A stretch of 64,000 nt of DNA from Pseudomonas sp. StFLB209. Its GTDB lineage: Bacteria; Pseudomonadota; Gammaproteobacteria; Pseudomonadales; Pseudomonadaceae. This document shows positions 9,252 through 16,479 of the stretch, in pieces. Where the stretch lies: positions 3,613,001-3,677,000 of the forward strand of contig NZ_AP014637.1 in assembly GCF_000829415.1 (NCBI RefSeq), written 5' to 3'. The notes below the pieces were generated by a model. The model worked only from the letters and a program-made list of their open reading frames with translations, was not told the origin of the DNA and did not search any database. Made by a program: the position numbers and the translations under genes. Each line of letters opens with the position of its first letter. The first letter of the stretch is position 1.

Positions 9252-9314
9252 TGAGCCTAAGGTTAATCTTAAATATTAGCCGCAGGCATTGATTAAATGT
9301 TTGCCTTAGGCTAA
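9252..9314 (+). promoter_or_regulatory. Three CI-type operators upstream of the 9370 operon
   Basis: Three copies of a 15-bp imperfect palindrome with consensus TTAGCCTNAGGCTAA lie at 9252-9266, 9276-9290 and 9300-9314. The third is nearly perfect (TTTGCCTTAGGCTAA). The same motif recurs around the cI and cro starts, so these are inferred binding sites of the prophage repressor. Confidence 0.75.
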
Positions 9315-9317
9315 CTT
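9289..9317 (+). promoter_or_regulatory. Candidate CI-repressed promoter of the 9370 operon
   Basis: TTGATT at 9289-9294, a 17-bp spacer, then TAACTT at 9312-9317. The third operator covers the spacer and the start of the -10 element. The layout is the same as at the cro promoter (12628-12656). Confidence 0.6.
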
Positions 9318-9369
9318 CTCTCCGTCGATCCGGCAGCGCTTGCTGTCCGGATTTATATGGAGATAACCG

Positions 9370-9945
9370 ATGCATGTCGTAAACCTGTCAACTGAAGTCC
9401 GCTCCCACCTGGCTAGGCAGCTTGCCTATAGCCAGAGCACAGGCACGGGCTTTCTCTGCGCTTATCTGTTGTCCACTCCGGACAAGACCGTATCCGATGT
9501 CGCCACGTTGATGGTTTTTCCAGGAGCGTCCGACACGTTAGTCATGGCCTATCTGTTCGGAGATCAGAGCAGCACTACCCTGCCAAGTAGAGCGCTGACG
9601 CCAGAGCAGATAGGCGAGCTGCTGAACCAGCAGGCTAATTCTGCGCCAGACCGCGCCAACTACCCGACAGAGCTGCAGGTACACAACGACGTGGTTTCTT
9701 CATTGCGTTTGGCGATCAAGCTGAAGGAAGGCGCGTTTCTGCTGCCTACTGGAGGGAAGGCGGATCTGCACCTGATGCTTGAGAGAACTCAGCCACTGGG
9801 CGACCGATCGACGTTTCGCTACGTACTGAACGGTGCAAGCAAGACCATGGCGGCGCTGTTGCCGGTGAATGAAGGGGTCGCCCTACAGCTATTGGTTGCA
9901 GTCGCCGCCGACATAGTTGGCGCACCAGGCGGCGACCGCTCATGA
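9370..9945 (+). CDS. Hypothetical prophage protein, first gene of a CI-controlled operon
   Basis: A soluble protein of 191 residues that I do not recognise. It has no signal peptide or membrane segment. The C-terminal part (RYVLNGASKTMAALLPVNEGVALQLLVAVAADIVG) looks like a helical bundle. It is preceded by three repressor operators and overlaps the next gene by 4 bp, so it leads an operon that should be silent in the lysogen and expressed on induction. Confidence 0.6.
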   Translation: MHVVNLSTEVRSHLARQLAYSQSTGTGFLCAYLLSTPDKTVSDVATLMVFPGASDTLVMAYLFGDQSSTTLPSRALTPEQIGELLNQQANSAPDRANYPTELQVHNDVVSSLRLAIKLKEGAFLLPTGGKADLHLMLERTQPLGDRSTFRYVLNGASKTMAALLPVNEGVALQLLVAVAADIVGAPGGDRS

Positions 9946-10175
9946 GCACAACTCACCAACTCTTGTTGATCGCCGCAATGGTTGTCACTCAAGGCGTGGC
10001 CATGGGCCTGCCCTACTGGATGGGGCGGTTGGCAGGGCAAGCCATCAGGGACGCCCTCCAGGAGAAGATCGACCTTCTGCAAGGTGAACTGCAAGCGGCC
10101 AATGAGCGCGGCTTGCTGCTGTGCGTGCGCAGCACAACTTATCAGGCTCAAGACAATGGAGGGAACCATGTGTAA
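9942..10175 (+). CDS. Hypothetical small membrane-anchored protein
   Basis: A protein of 77 residues with an N-terminal hydrophobic segment (HQLLLIAAMVVTQGVAMGLPYW, about 5-26) followed by an amphipathic helical stretch (IRDALQEKIDLLQGELQAAN) that could form a coiled coil. The family is not recognised. It overlaps the upstream gene by 4 bp and the downstream membrane-protein gene by 8 bp, which suggests coupled translation and possibly a shared membrane complex. Confidence 0.55.
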   Translation: MSTTHQLLLIAAMVVTQGVAMGLPYWMGRLAGQAIRDALQEKIDLLQGELQAANERGLLLCVRSTTYQAQDNGGNHV

Positions 10176-11166
10176 CTACCTGACAGATCACCGAGTTCGG
10201 ATGTTGCTCGCAGGCATTGCTATCGCGTTGTCCAGCGTCACGGCCTTGTCGGTCGGCATGGCCATGACCTCCTTGATTCAAGACCCGCTCCTGGGCTTCG
10301 TCTTTGCTTCGGCTGCAGTCTTGCTTGACCTGTTCAAGTATCTGGCTTGGCCGATCGCGTTGGGCCTGCTGGCCAATCAGAAACGTGTATACGCAGGGTT
10401 GATGATCGTCGCAGCACTGATCCTGGGATCAGTATCTGCGTGGGCAACCTATGATCGGCTGCTGTCCTCGATCATGAGTGGGCAGGCGAAACACGCCGTT
10501 GCTCAGCAGCGGATCGCCGATTTGCAAGATTTGCGATCTGCTGCATTACGTCAGTTGGCCACCTTTGAGGATGAAGCGCGCTCGATCGGCCTGCAGGCTC
10601 AGCAGCTTCGTGAGCGTGGGATTATCACCAAGGCTCAAGACCTTGAAGCGAGCGCATCGGCACGCATCGATGCGCAACGTGCCCAGGTCCACCAACGGCT
10701 GGAGGTCATTACGCACGACATCGGCCAACTGCAAACCCAGACGCTCAGCATCGTGCAGTTGCCCGTTCTTGTGGTCGTCTTGCTGTGCTCTGGGTTTGCG
10801 ATAGCGCTTGAGGCCGTGCCGGCGTTGATCGGTTCAGCGTTGAGGGTGGGTGTTATCGGAACAATTACTGAGCCTGTAGTCGCAGCAACAGTCGAAGAAC
10901 CTTCGACAACGCTTGCTGTTGCTCCAGCAACGCCGGCAACCACGTCAGTAATCAGCCAGCAACAGGATCTGTTCGGGGCCGCTGATGGTGATCTGATGCA
11001 GCGACTGCTGGAAAACCTCAAGGTAACCGCTTCTGGGTCACCAGTGCGCGTGCGGGAGTTCGCAGCAACGCTGAGGATTGGTAACAAACGGCTCATGAAG
11101 TTATTTCAATCCGCTATCGATCTTGGTGCGCTGCGCAAGACGAAAGCCGGCTACGTAGTTGCTTGA
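10168..11166 (+). CDS. Membrane protein with coiled coil and C-terminal winged-helix-like domain
   Basis: A protein of 332 residues starting at 10168, with GGAGGG upstream. Three membrane segments lie at about 13-35, 42-70 and 73-94. A long charged alpha-helical stretch (about 105-190) follows, then a fourth membrane segment (about 194-220). A low-complexity Val/Ala/Thr linker (about 228-262) leads to a compact domain resembling a winged helix (VREFAATLRIGNKRLMKLFQ, then LGALRKTKAGYVV). I do not recognise the family. The design suggests a membrane-tethered sensor or DNA-tethering protein; that is inference only. Confidence 0.6.
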   Translation: MCNYLTDHRVRMLLAGIAIALSSVTALSVGMAMTSLIQDPLLGFVFASAAVLLDLFKYLAWPIALGLLANQKRVYAGLMIVAALILGSVSAWATYDRLLSSIMSGQAKHAVAQQRIADLQDLRSAALRQLATFEDEARSIGLQAQQLRERGIITKAQDLEASASARIDAQRAQVHQRLEVITHDIGQLQTQTLSIVQLPVLVVVLLCSGFAIALEAVPALIGSALRVGVIGTITEPVVAATVEEPSTTLAVAPATPATTSVISQQQDLFGAADGDLMQRLLENLKVTASGSPVRVREFAATLRIGNKRLMKLFQSAIDLGALRKTKAGYVVA

Positions 11167-11180
11167 GGGTTGAGGCTGCT

Positions 11181-11489
11181 ATGAAAACTAAGAATGAAGT
11201 TAAACAACAGGGTACATCCATGATCGGTATTCCAGAAACCGGCACGTTAAAGCACAGCTGTGTCAGTGCCAATGTAAACAGTGGTTTCCAGCTCACGACT
11301 ATTGATGGGCGCCAGGCAAGGCTGGCGGTCGTTGATGAGTACGGCAATATTGTCGATGTGGGTGATGCTGTTGCCAAAGAAGTATGGAATGTATCTGTAA
11401 AAGTTTATAAAAATTTCCAAATCGGACAAGGCCACATCGTGGTGCATAGCGCACCACCAGGCACACCTCAACAAGGACAGAACAAATGA
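11181..11489 (+). CDS. Hypothetical prophage protein
   Basis: A protein of 102 residues, beta-rich in the central part (FQLTTIDGRQARLAVVDEYGN), without membrane segments. The start at 11181 has GAGG 8 nt upstream; an internal Met at 11220 is an alternative. The local base composition is lower in GC than the neighbours, which hints at separate acquisition. It overlaps the Arc-like gene by 4 bp. Small unrecognised genes close to a serine integrase include the directionality factors, so that role is a possibility but is not shown. Confidence 0.5.
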   Translation: MKTKNEVKQQGTSMIGIPETGTLKHSCVSANVNSGFQLTTIDGRQARLAVVDEYGNIVDVGDAVAKEVWNVSVKVYKNFQIGQGHIVVHSAPPGTPQQGQNK

Positions 11490-11791
11490 GCAACGACGCC
11501 TACAACTCCCGGACTGCTGACAAATTCGTTCTCAGGTTGCCAGAAGGCATGAGGTCGAGAGTGAATGTTGAAGCGACCGATACTCATGTAAGCATGAACA
11601 CCTACATGATCCAGTCTATCGCCATGCGCCTGGAAAAGGAGGCGCGCTTGGACATGCTCATCAAGCTTTTGGAGAACGCATTGGCCAAGGAAAGCGTGAA
11701 AGAGCTGAAGCTTGATCTGGCATTCAGTGGTGTGCCGGGCAAGCCTGAAGACCTCAGGTCCCTCCTGGCCGGCCCGATCTCGCTAGCCTGA
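11486..11791 (+). CDS. Arc-family ribbon-helix-helix DNA-binding protein
   Basis: A protein of 101 residues. The N-terminal 50 match the Arc/Mnt ribbon-helix-helix pattern: ADKFVLRLPEGMRSRVNVEA forms strand and first helix, then VSMNTYMIQSIAMRLEKEA forms the second helix. Proteins of this type bind DNA as dimers through the beta ribbon and often repress phage early genes. The C-terminal half is helical. It ends the CI-controlled operon and faces the cI gene tail to tail. Confidence 0.75.
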   Translation: MSNDAYNSRTADKFVLRLPEGMRSRVNVEATDTHVSMNTYMIQSIAMRLEKEARLDMLIKLLENALAKESVKELKLDLAFSGVPGKPEDLRSLLAGPISLA

Positions 11792-11833
11792 CTTGATACC
11801 GCATGGCCGATCAGGAGACTGCCACCGGTTGGC

Positions 11834-12538
11834 CTACATGCCGGTGATCTTTGCGTCGATCGCTCGGCCTATGATCTGCCAATTTTCATCAAGCGCGACA
11901 GTTTGGTAATCCTTGTTCAGCGGAACCAAGTAGCCGATGCCTGCGTCAAGGTCGTACTTTTTGAACGTGCTCTCACCGGTAACCAGGTTGCGAGCGATAT
12001 AAAATTTCCCGCTCAACAGATCGAAGCCCTCAGGTTGCACCAAGATTGGTGTGCCCTCCGGGAAGCTCGGGTGGCTGTCCGAGGTCATCGACCTTCCTTT
12101 AACCTTCAGCCAATACCCATTAGGCCCAGCATTTTCGTATGAGCTGAGCCATTCGTCTGAGATGCCGACCGGATAGCAACCGGAGGACTCGATACCCTCT
12201 CCAGCAGCAACCCAAGTGATAAGCGGGTAATCCCTTGCTTGTCGTTTGGGTTGAACCATGGGGCTGGTGTTAGACAAGCCTTCAATTTCTGCCGCTAAGC
12301 GCGGGCTGAAACTTTCGACAGGCTCACCCAGCATTCTCGCCAAAACTGAGGCGAAGCGCGCATTCAGTGCGTTGATACCACTCAGGTAGTGATTCACTGA
12401 TACCGGGGTTATGCCAGCGGCATCAGCAATCTTCCTCTGATTGAGCTTGAGAGCGTTCTTCTTCGATAGATAGAGCGCCTTGGCAGCGTTTGCCTCAGCC
12501 ATTAACTCTGGGGGGAGTGGTTTTTTTGTGTATGCCAT
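11834..12538 (-). CDS. cI: CI-type phage repressor with S24 autoprotease domain
   Basis: A protein of 234 residues. The N-terminal HTH spans about 32-75 (LNQRKIADAAGITPVSVNHYLSG). The S24 peptidase domain has the nucleophile Ser150 in KGRSM and the Lys dyad partner near 193 in ESTFKKYD. An Ala112-Gly113 bond in WVAAGEG is the expected self-cleavage site. RecA-stimulated cleavage would therefore induce the prophage on DNA damage. I chose ATG 12538 over the in-frame TTG at 12544: a TATAAT -10 box at 12545-12550 puts the transcription start on this ATG, so the mRNA would be leaderless, as for lambda cI. Confidence 0.92.
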   Translation of the reverse strand: MAYTKKPLPPELMAEANAAKALYLSKKNALKLNQRKIADAAGITPVSVNHYLSGINALNARFASVLARMLGEPVESFSPRLAAEIEGLSNTSPMVQPKRQARDYPLITWVAAGEGIESSGCYPVGISDEWLSSYENAGPNGYWLKVKGRSMTSDSHPSFPEGTPILVQPEGFDLLSGKFYIARNLVTGESTFKKYDLDAGIGYLVPLNKDYQTVALDENWQIIGRAIDAKITGM

Positions 12539-12544
12539 CAACAA

Positions 12545-12656
12545 ATTATAAGCCGTTGGCTAATTGAAAGGGATGAGCCTGAGGGTGGCAAATCATGAGA
12601 TTTTCATAAGCCTTAGGCATATAAAGCTTGTTTATGTGTATGCCTGAGGCTAATAT
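12545..12656. promoter_or_regulatory. cI/cro divergent operator-promoter region
   Basis: Operators of the TTAGCCTNAGGCTAA type lie at 12549-12563, 12574-12588 (weak), 12607-12621 and 12639-12653. The cro promoter is TTGTTT at 12628-12633, 17 bp, TAATAT at 12651-12656, overlapped by the last operator. The cI promoter has TATAAT at 12545-12550 on the minus strand and no good -35, overlapped by the first operator. A weak -35 is what one expects of a promoter that needs activation by bound CI. Confidence 0.75.
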
Positions 12657-12691
12657 TCGCCCATTCATAGGCCCAGGATGGGGGTAATGGT

Positions 12692-12922
12692 GTGGAAACA
12701 ATCTCGTTGAGTGACTTCGTCAGGAAGATCGGGCAAGCCCGAGTTGCTCGCGCGCTCGGCGTGAAACCGGCGTCAATCGCCAAGGCTCTGAAAACCAAGA
12801 GAAACATCCAGGTAATGGTTGAGGAGGATGGCTCGTGTGCCGCACAGGAGATCCGCCCATTTCCATCAAATATCCATGATCTGCAAGCCGCGCAGCAGCC
12901 TATCGACGCGGTTTCCGTATGA
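12692..12922 (+). CDS. cro: Cro-like repressor
   Basis: A protein of 76 residues with the lambda Cro layout: ISLSDFVRKIGQARVARALG, then VKPASIAKALKTKRNIQV, then a strand ending in AQEIRPFPS. Cro competes with CI for the shared operators and commits the phage to lytic growth. The start is GTG. It lies directly downstream of the operator region and overlaps the next gene by 4 bp. Confidence 0.82.
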   Translation: METISLSDFVRKIGQARVARALGVKPASIAKALKTKRNIQVMVEEDGSCAAQEIRPFPSNIHDLQAAQQPIDAVSV

Positions 12923-13548
12923 CTACGTCTGGTTCCGGACAGGCGCTCACGTCCCGCGACCAGGTGCTGGTGGCCCACGCCGCCGGCATGATCGCCAGAA
13001 CTGGATTCAGCCAGGACGGATTTGCCAAAAGCCTGAGCCAGAACCTGCATCGCATGGCGCCGGAAAAGGCCAGCAGCAAAGACGTACCGGACTTTGATCG
13101 TCTCTCCCTGGGCGACTGCACCACGTTCATGAGAGCGTCGGCCACTTGGTCACGTCGCCTATGCCGCTGGTTAAGCGGTGAGGTCGACCTGCCATGCTGG
13201 ATCGAGGAAGCTTGGGTTCAGTCGCTTACTGGCGAGTTCCAGGAGCACTGTCTGAACGAGCTGGCCAGTCGGCACGGCCTCACCGGTGCGCGTGAGTTGG
13301 ACAGCGACGACAACGCCCTGGGCGAGTTTGGCCAACTGGTGACAAAGCTGGGCCAGACCATCCAGATCGGCAGTGAGATCCTGGCGGACGGCCGCATTGA
13401 TGCCGGCGACCTGGCCAAGCTGCCGGAGTTCGTTGATCAGCTTCGTGCTGTCGAAGCCCGCTGCAGCGGCTTACGGTCGCACGCAGAAGAAGTCCTCGAG
13501 CAGCAGACAATGCCGGCGCCGCCGCCGGCGCTTCACCAGGTGAACTAG
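12919..13548 (+). CDS. Hypothetical early phage protein downstream of cro
   Basis: A protein of 209 residues. The middle (ASATWSRRLCRWLSGEVDLPCWIEEAWVQSLTG) has the look of the CII-like or phage regulatory proteins found after cro in Pseudomonas phages. The C-terminal half is helical with a Pro-rich tail. I cannot assign the family firmly. Its position in the rightward early operon, between cro and the replication gene, fits a lysis-lysogeny or early regulator. Confidence 0.55.
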   Translation: MTTSGSGQALTSRDQVLVAHAAGMIARTGFSQDGFAKSLSQNLHRMAPEKASSKDVPDFDRLSLGDCTTFMRASATWSRRLCRWLSGEVDLPCWIEEAWVQSLTGEFQEHCLNELASRHGLTGARELDSDDNALGEFGQLVTKLGQTIQIGSEILADGRIDAGDLAKLPEFVDQLRAVEARCSGLRSHAEEVLEQQTMPAPPPALHQVN

Positions 13549-13553
13549 CGCAC

Positions 13554-14444
13554 GTGAGTTCCCTGGATAAGGATGTCCCCCCGCGAAACAGTAAGGCCGG
13601 CCCCAAAAAGGGTCGGCCTGCTGCTATCGACAAGAAACTGCCGCACTCAGGCCTCTACGCGCCGACCAGGCCGGCGCGGTATCGCGAGAAACGCTATCTG
13701 ACCGAAGAGCAGCGGCGAGTCCCGCTCATACGCACGGCGTTCAAGCGCCTGAGCGAGATCGACAAACTTCGTGGCCAATACCTTCGGGAGTTGGACACAG
13801 TCCATGGCGGCCGTCGTACACGCTCTGAAAAGTTTGTCACGTTGGCCAAAGCGGCTGAGCAGATCCTTGTGCGTCTTGACCTGGCCACGGGGGTATTGGG
13901 ATGGCTCGACGTTGATAAGATGCAGTATTGCCTCAGCACACAGTGTAACGTCGCCGAAGACTCTGACATTGCGCCGTCGGTGTTCTGTCGTCTGTTGCAC
14001 ACAATGGAGCGGGCAGACTACGTGTACCTGCGCTCCGAGAGGGTACGCCTGGAGGAAAAGGACGAGAATGGACTGCATATGGTGCGTACCCGCATGCTGG
14101 TGCGGTTCACCGAGAAGTTCTTTGCAGATCTGGGTGTTCGGTATCTGTGGTTTCGCGCAAAGAAGGCTGCGAGAAAGAAGCGAGAGCAGCAGCTCCTTCA
14201 GATTAGCGGCGCAATAATCGCACGTCAAGAGCGAGCCTCGATCGAGGAACTTAGGCGACAAGAGTCCCGAATGAACTGGGAGCGCAGCCAGGCGCGCCAG
14301 GCGGGGCATGGCGAACTGGAGGCGTCCAACGCTAGCCTCGGCGGGCCAGAGCCGCCCAGGGAGCCTGACAGAGGCCCAGTTAAGCCCGACGAGCTGCTGG
14401 CCAACGTCATGGCCAAGTACGGCAAGACCCCCCCTTCGAAATAA
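13554..14444 (+). CDS. RepA-like replication initiator (IncFII family resemblance)
   Basis: A basic protein of 296 residues. The segment SDIAPSVFCRLLHTMERADYV followed by TRMLVRFTEKFFADLGV and a run of basic residues (RAKKAARKKREQQLL) resembles the winged-helix core of plasmid IncFII RepA initiators. The C-terminal tail is Pro-rich and disordered. The start is GTG. In P2-like phages this place is held by the rolling-circle protein gpA; no gpA gene is present, so replication probably starts by RepA-type initiation. The family call is my recognition from pattern and is moderate. Confidence 0.5.
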   Translation: MSSLDKDVPPRNSKAGPKKGRPAAIDKKLPHSGLYAPTRPARYREKRYLTEEQRRVPLIRTAFKRLSEIDKLRGQYLRELDTVHGGRRTRSEKFVTLAKAAEQILVRLDLATGVLGWLDVDKMQYCLSTQCNVAEDSDIAPSVFCRLLHTMERADYVYLRSERVRLEEKDENGLHMVRTRMLVRFTEKFFADLGVRYLWFRAKKAARKKREQQLLQISGAIIARQERASIEELRRQESRMNWERSQARQAGHGELEASNASLGGPEPPREPDRGPVKPDELLANVMAKYGKTPPSK

Positions 14445-15096
14445 TCGCGGCTCCCGCGAGGCCTGGTCACGCCTGGCCGGCCAAAAAACTCACCATCCCC
14501 TGACTTCTACAGCCGGCGTACAGGCAAATTGCCACGCGGCCGCCTATTCTCGCCCACAGTTTCCTGCCGACGCCGGCGCCTGGCCCGGGCATCCAGGTGC
14601 CTGAAGTATTAAATGGAATTTTAAGGTCCACTCAGTAACCCCTTCGGGTATAGAAAGAGATTTTCGAGGTGTCCACACCCTCCCATGCTTGGTACCAATT
14701 AGGCCTTCGTCCCAAGGGACTCAGTTCGCTGCGCTCAGCTTTTTATGACCATCGCGGGCACGCGCCCGCACGGCGGCAGGGCAGTGCCCTGCACCCAAGC
14801 TGGCCACCCTCCACGCTGTGGCGGGGTGCCAGCGGGCAGAGGCAGAGTAATTGGGCGCGGCTTGGCGCCGGGGAAATTTTCCGTCCAGCGCTCGCGGGCG
14901 GGCACCGGCGGGGCCGCGGGCATTTCTGGGTGCGTGGTTGGCGGGCGACCGGCCGCTGCGCGGGTTCCGCCGCGCAGGGGGCAATGCTTTCAGTTGAGAT
15001 TTGTGCGGCGGCTCATATGCCTGCGGGGCAGGCATTGGCGTGGCGGACTGGCGATCGGGGAGGGCAGTGGTATCGCAGGGAGGTTGCGACTTTGTT
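14445..15096. other. 652-bp non-coding, palindrome-rich stretch; candidate ori and/or cos region
   Basis: No credible gene. Near 14605-14665 there is an AT-rich patch (TATTAAATGGAATTTTAA) within GC-rich DNA. Palindromes include GCAGGGCAGTGCCCTGC (about 14774-14790) and ATGCCTGCGGGGCAGGCAT (about 15017-15035). At 15037-15046 GGCGTGGCGG resembles the first bases of P2-family cohesive ends. The stretch follows the RepA-like gene, where IncFII-type plasmids keep their origin, and lies on the portal side where P2 keeps cos. Both roles are inference. Confidence 0.35.
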
Positions 15097-15357
15097 TCAG
15101 GCGCTTGGCTGCTTACTCAATTGGGCAAGCAACTGAGCTTGTTCCGCTGCCGGCATATCACGGAAGTGATCGAGCAGTAGGGTATCCAGTGTCCGGACAG
15201 GCTCATTCAGTGAGTGCGAGAACTCCAGGTGTGACACCCATCGGTGGCCACACTCCGGGTCCAGGCAGGAACAGTACAGTTTGGAAAACTCATCAGTCAG
15301 CCTTCTGGGCGTATCGATCTTGCCTTTGCCCTTGCAAACCTTGCAGTAGACGCGCAT
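15097..15357 (-). CDS. Ogr/Delta-like zinc-finger late-gene activator
   Basis: A protein of 86 residues with the Ogr metal-binding arrangement: YCKVCKGKGKIDTPRR, then YCSCLDPECGHRWV, giving CxxC and a second Cys cluster about 22 residues later. Ogr-family proteins bind upstream of phage late promoters and contact RNA polymerase to switch on head and tail genes. It lies 78 bp downstream of the portal gene on the same strand. Confidence 0.8.
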   Translation of the reverse strand: MRVYCKVCKGKGKIDTPRRLTDEFSKLYCSCLDPECGHRWVSHLEFSHSLNEPVRTLDTLLLDHFRDMPAAEQAQLLAQLSKQPSA

Positions 15358-15435
15358 TAAACCCCTCCATGATCCTTTTTTTGCATGGCATCATTTTGCC
15401 ACAATTTGACGATTTTTGCCTGTAAGTCTGGCTTT

Positions 15436-16479
15436 TTATACAGTGTTTCCGGTTGTTTCCGGCGGCTCCCGCCAGGCAAATCGACGGTCTTCGCGCAGCA
15501 CCGCATTGGCCTGATTGAACAACTGGCAGATGGGCCGGATCTCGTTCTCTGTGTACACCCGATCAATCTTCTCGATGTCACCGAAACCGCCGCTGTTCTC
15601 CGGGATGATTCCGGCCAGGGCTGGGTTCATACGCCAAGCAGCGATGATGTCGTTACGAGTGATGTTCTTGACCTTCTCCAACTCGTCCTTGGCCTGGAAG
15701 TCACCCACCGGGATGATCTGAATGGCTTTCTCAGCGCCGCCCGGGATGTTCACGAACATGCTGCGGAAATTGCCCACGCCCTTGCTGGCGGACATTTGCT
15801 CCTGCAGCGCTTGTTCGTCTTCTTCGGACAGGTTCGGGTCGTTGGTGTAGAAGATGTACCCGGCATGTGCGCCGTTGTTGTAGTAGCGTCGACGGAACAA
15901 GGTCGCGGCCTCGTTCAGCAGCAGCGCCTGCAGGCCGCCCAGGTACTCGGGCACGCCGTAGACGTTCTGCTCTACGTCGTAGTTGAAGACATGGACGATT
16001 TCGTCCTGATCAAACTCTTCCTCCTTGCCATCTGCGAACAACTGGACAAAACCGCCACCGACCTTGACCCGCATGTTTATCGCAGGGAGTTGCTGCAGCG
16101 CGATGGTTTCGCCCCACATGTTGGGTACCCGGTAGAAGTAGCTTTCGCCGAACACCATGAAATCCAGGCCTGCGCACCCCATCGTCATCTCAGACATTCC
16201 TGCGGAAGGGATCAACTCACGCAGCAGCATGTTGCGCTTGAAGCCGGGTATTGCGCCGTGATGCGCGTTGGCCCTGAGCAGCTTGGCCAAGCCGATCTTG
16301 GACACTGGCGGTGTGTATAGGCGACCGTCGTGAGTGGCGGTGACGCCCATGTACTGCCCGATCCGGTCCTGCAGCACGGGTTCTGCTGCGCCGAACGTGA
16401 ACGTCCGCATCGGTTGTTGAATTGCGGGCGGCTGCGCGGTTGCCGCCGGCACCTGGGGCTGTCTTTTGCGTTTTGGCAT
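15436..16479 (-). CDS. Portal protein (P2 gpQ family)
   Basis: A protein of 347 residues, the usual size of the gpQ portal. It forms the dodecameric ring at the capsid vertex through which DNA enters and leaves. Seen in the sequence: MRTFTFGAAEPVLQDR at the N terminus, the LAKLLRANAHHGAIPGFKRNML region, FVQLFADGKEEEFDQDEIVHVF, and IIPVGDFQAKDELEKVKNIT. I start at 16479 (MPKRKRQ), a basic N terminus like that of P2 gpQ, rather than at 16533. It overlaps the terminase frame by about 260 bp. Confidence 0.9.
   Translation of the reverse strand: MPKRKRQPQVPAATAQPPAIQQPMRTFTFGAAEPVLQDRIGQYMGVTATHDGRLYTPPVSKIGLAKLLRANAHHGAIPGFKRNMLLRELIPSAGMSEMTMGCAGLDFMVFGESYFYRVPNMWGETIALQQLPAINMRVKVGGGFVQLFADGKEEEFDQDEIVHVFNYDVEQNVYGVPEYLGGLQALLLNEAATLFRRRYYNNGAHAGYIFYTNDPNLSEEDEQALQEQMSASKGVGNFRSMFVNIPGGAEKAIQIIPVGDFQAKDELEKVKNITRNDIIAAWRMNPALAGIIPENSGGFGDIEKIDRVYTENEIRPICQLFNQANAVLREDRRFAWREPPETTGNTV

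Noticed and set aside
14669..15425. Several open frames in the non-coding stretch after the RepA-like gene
   Set aside because: They overlap each other on both strands, are rich in Arg, Gly and Pro, lack ribosome sites and match nothing I know.
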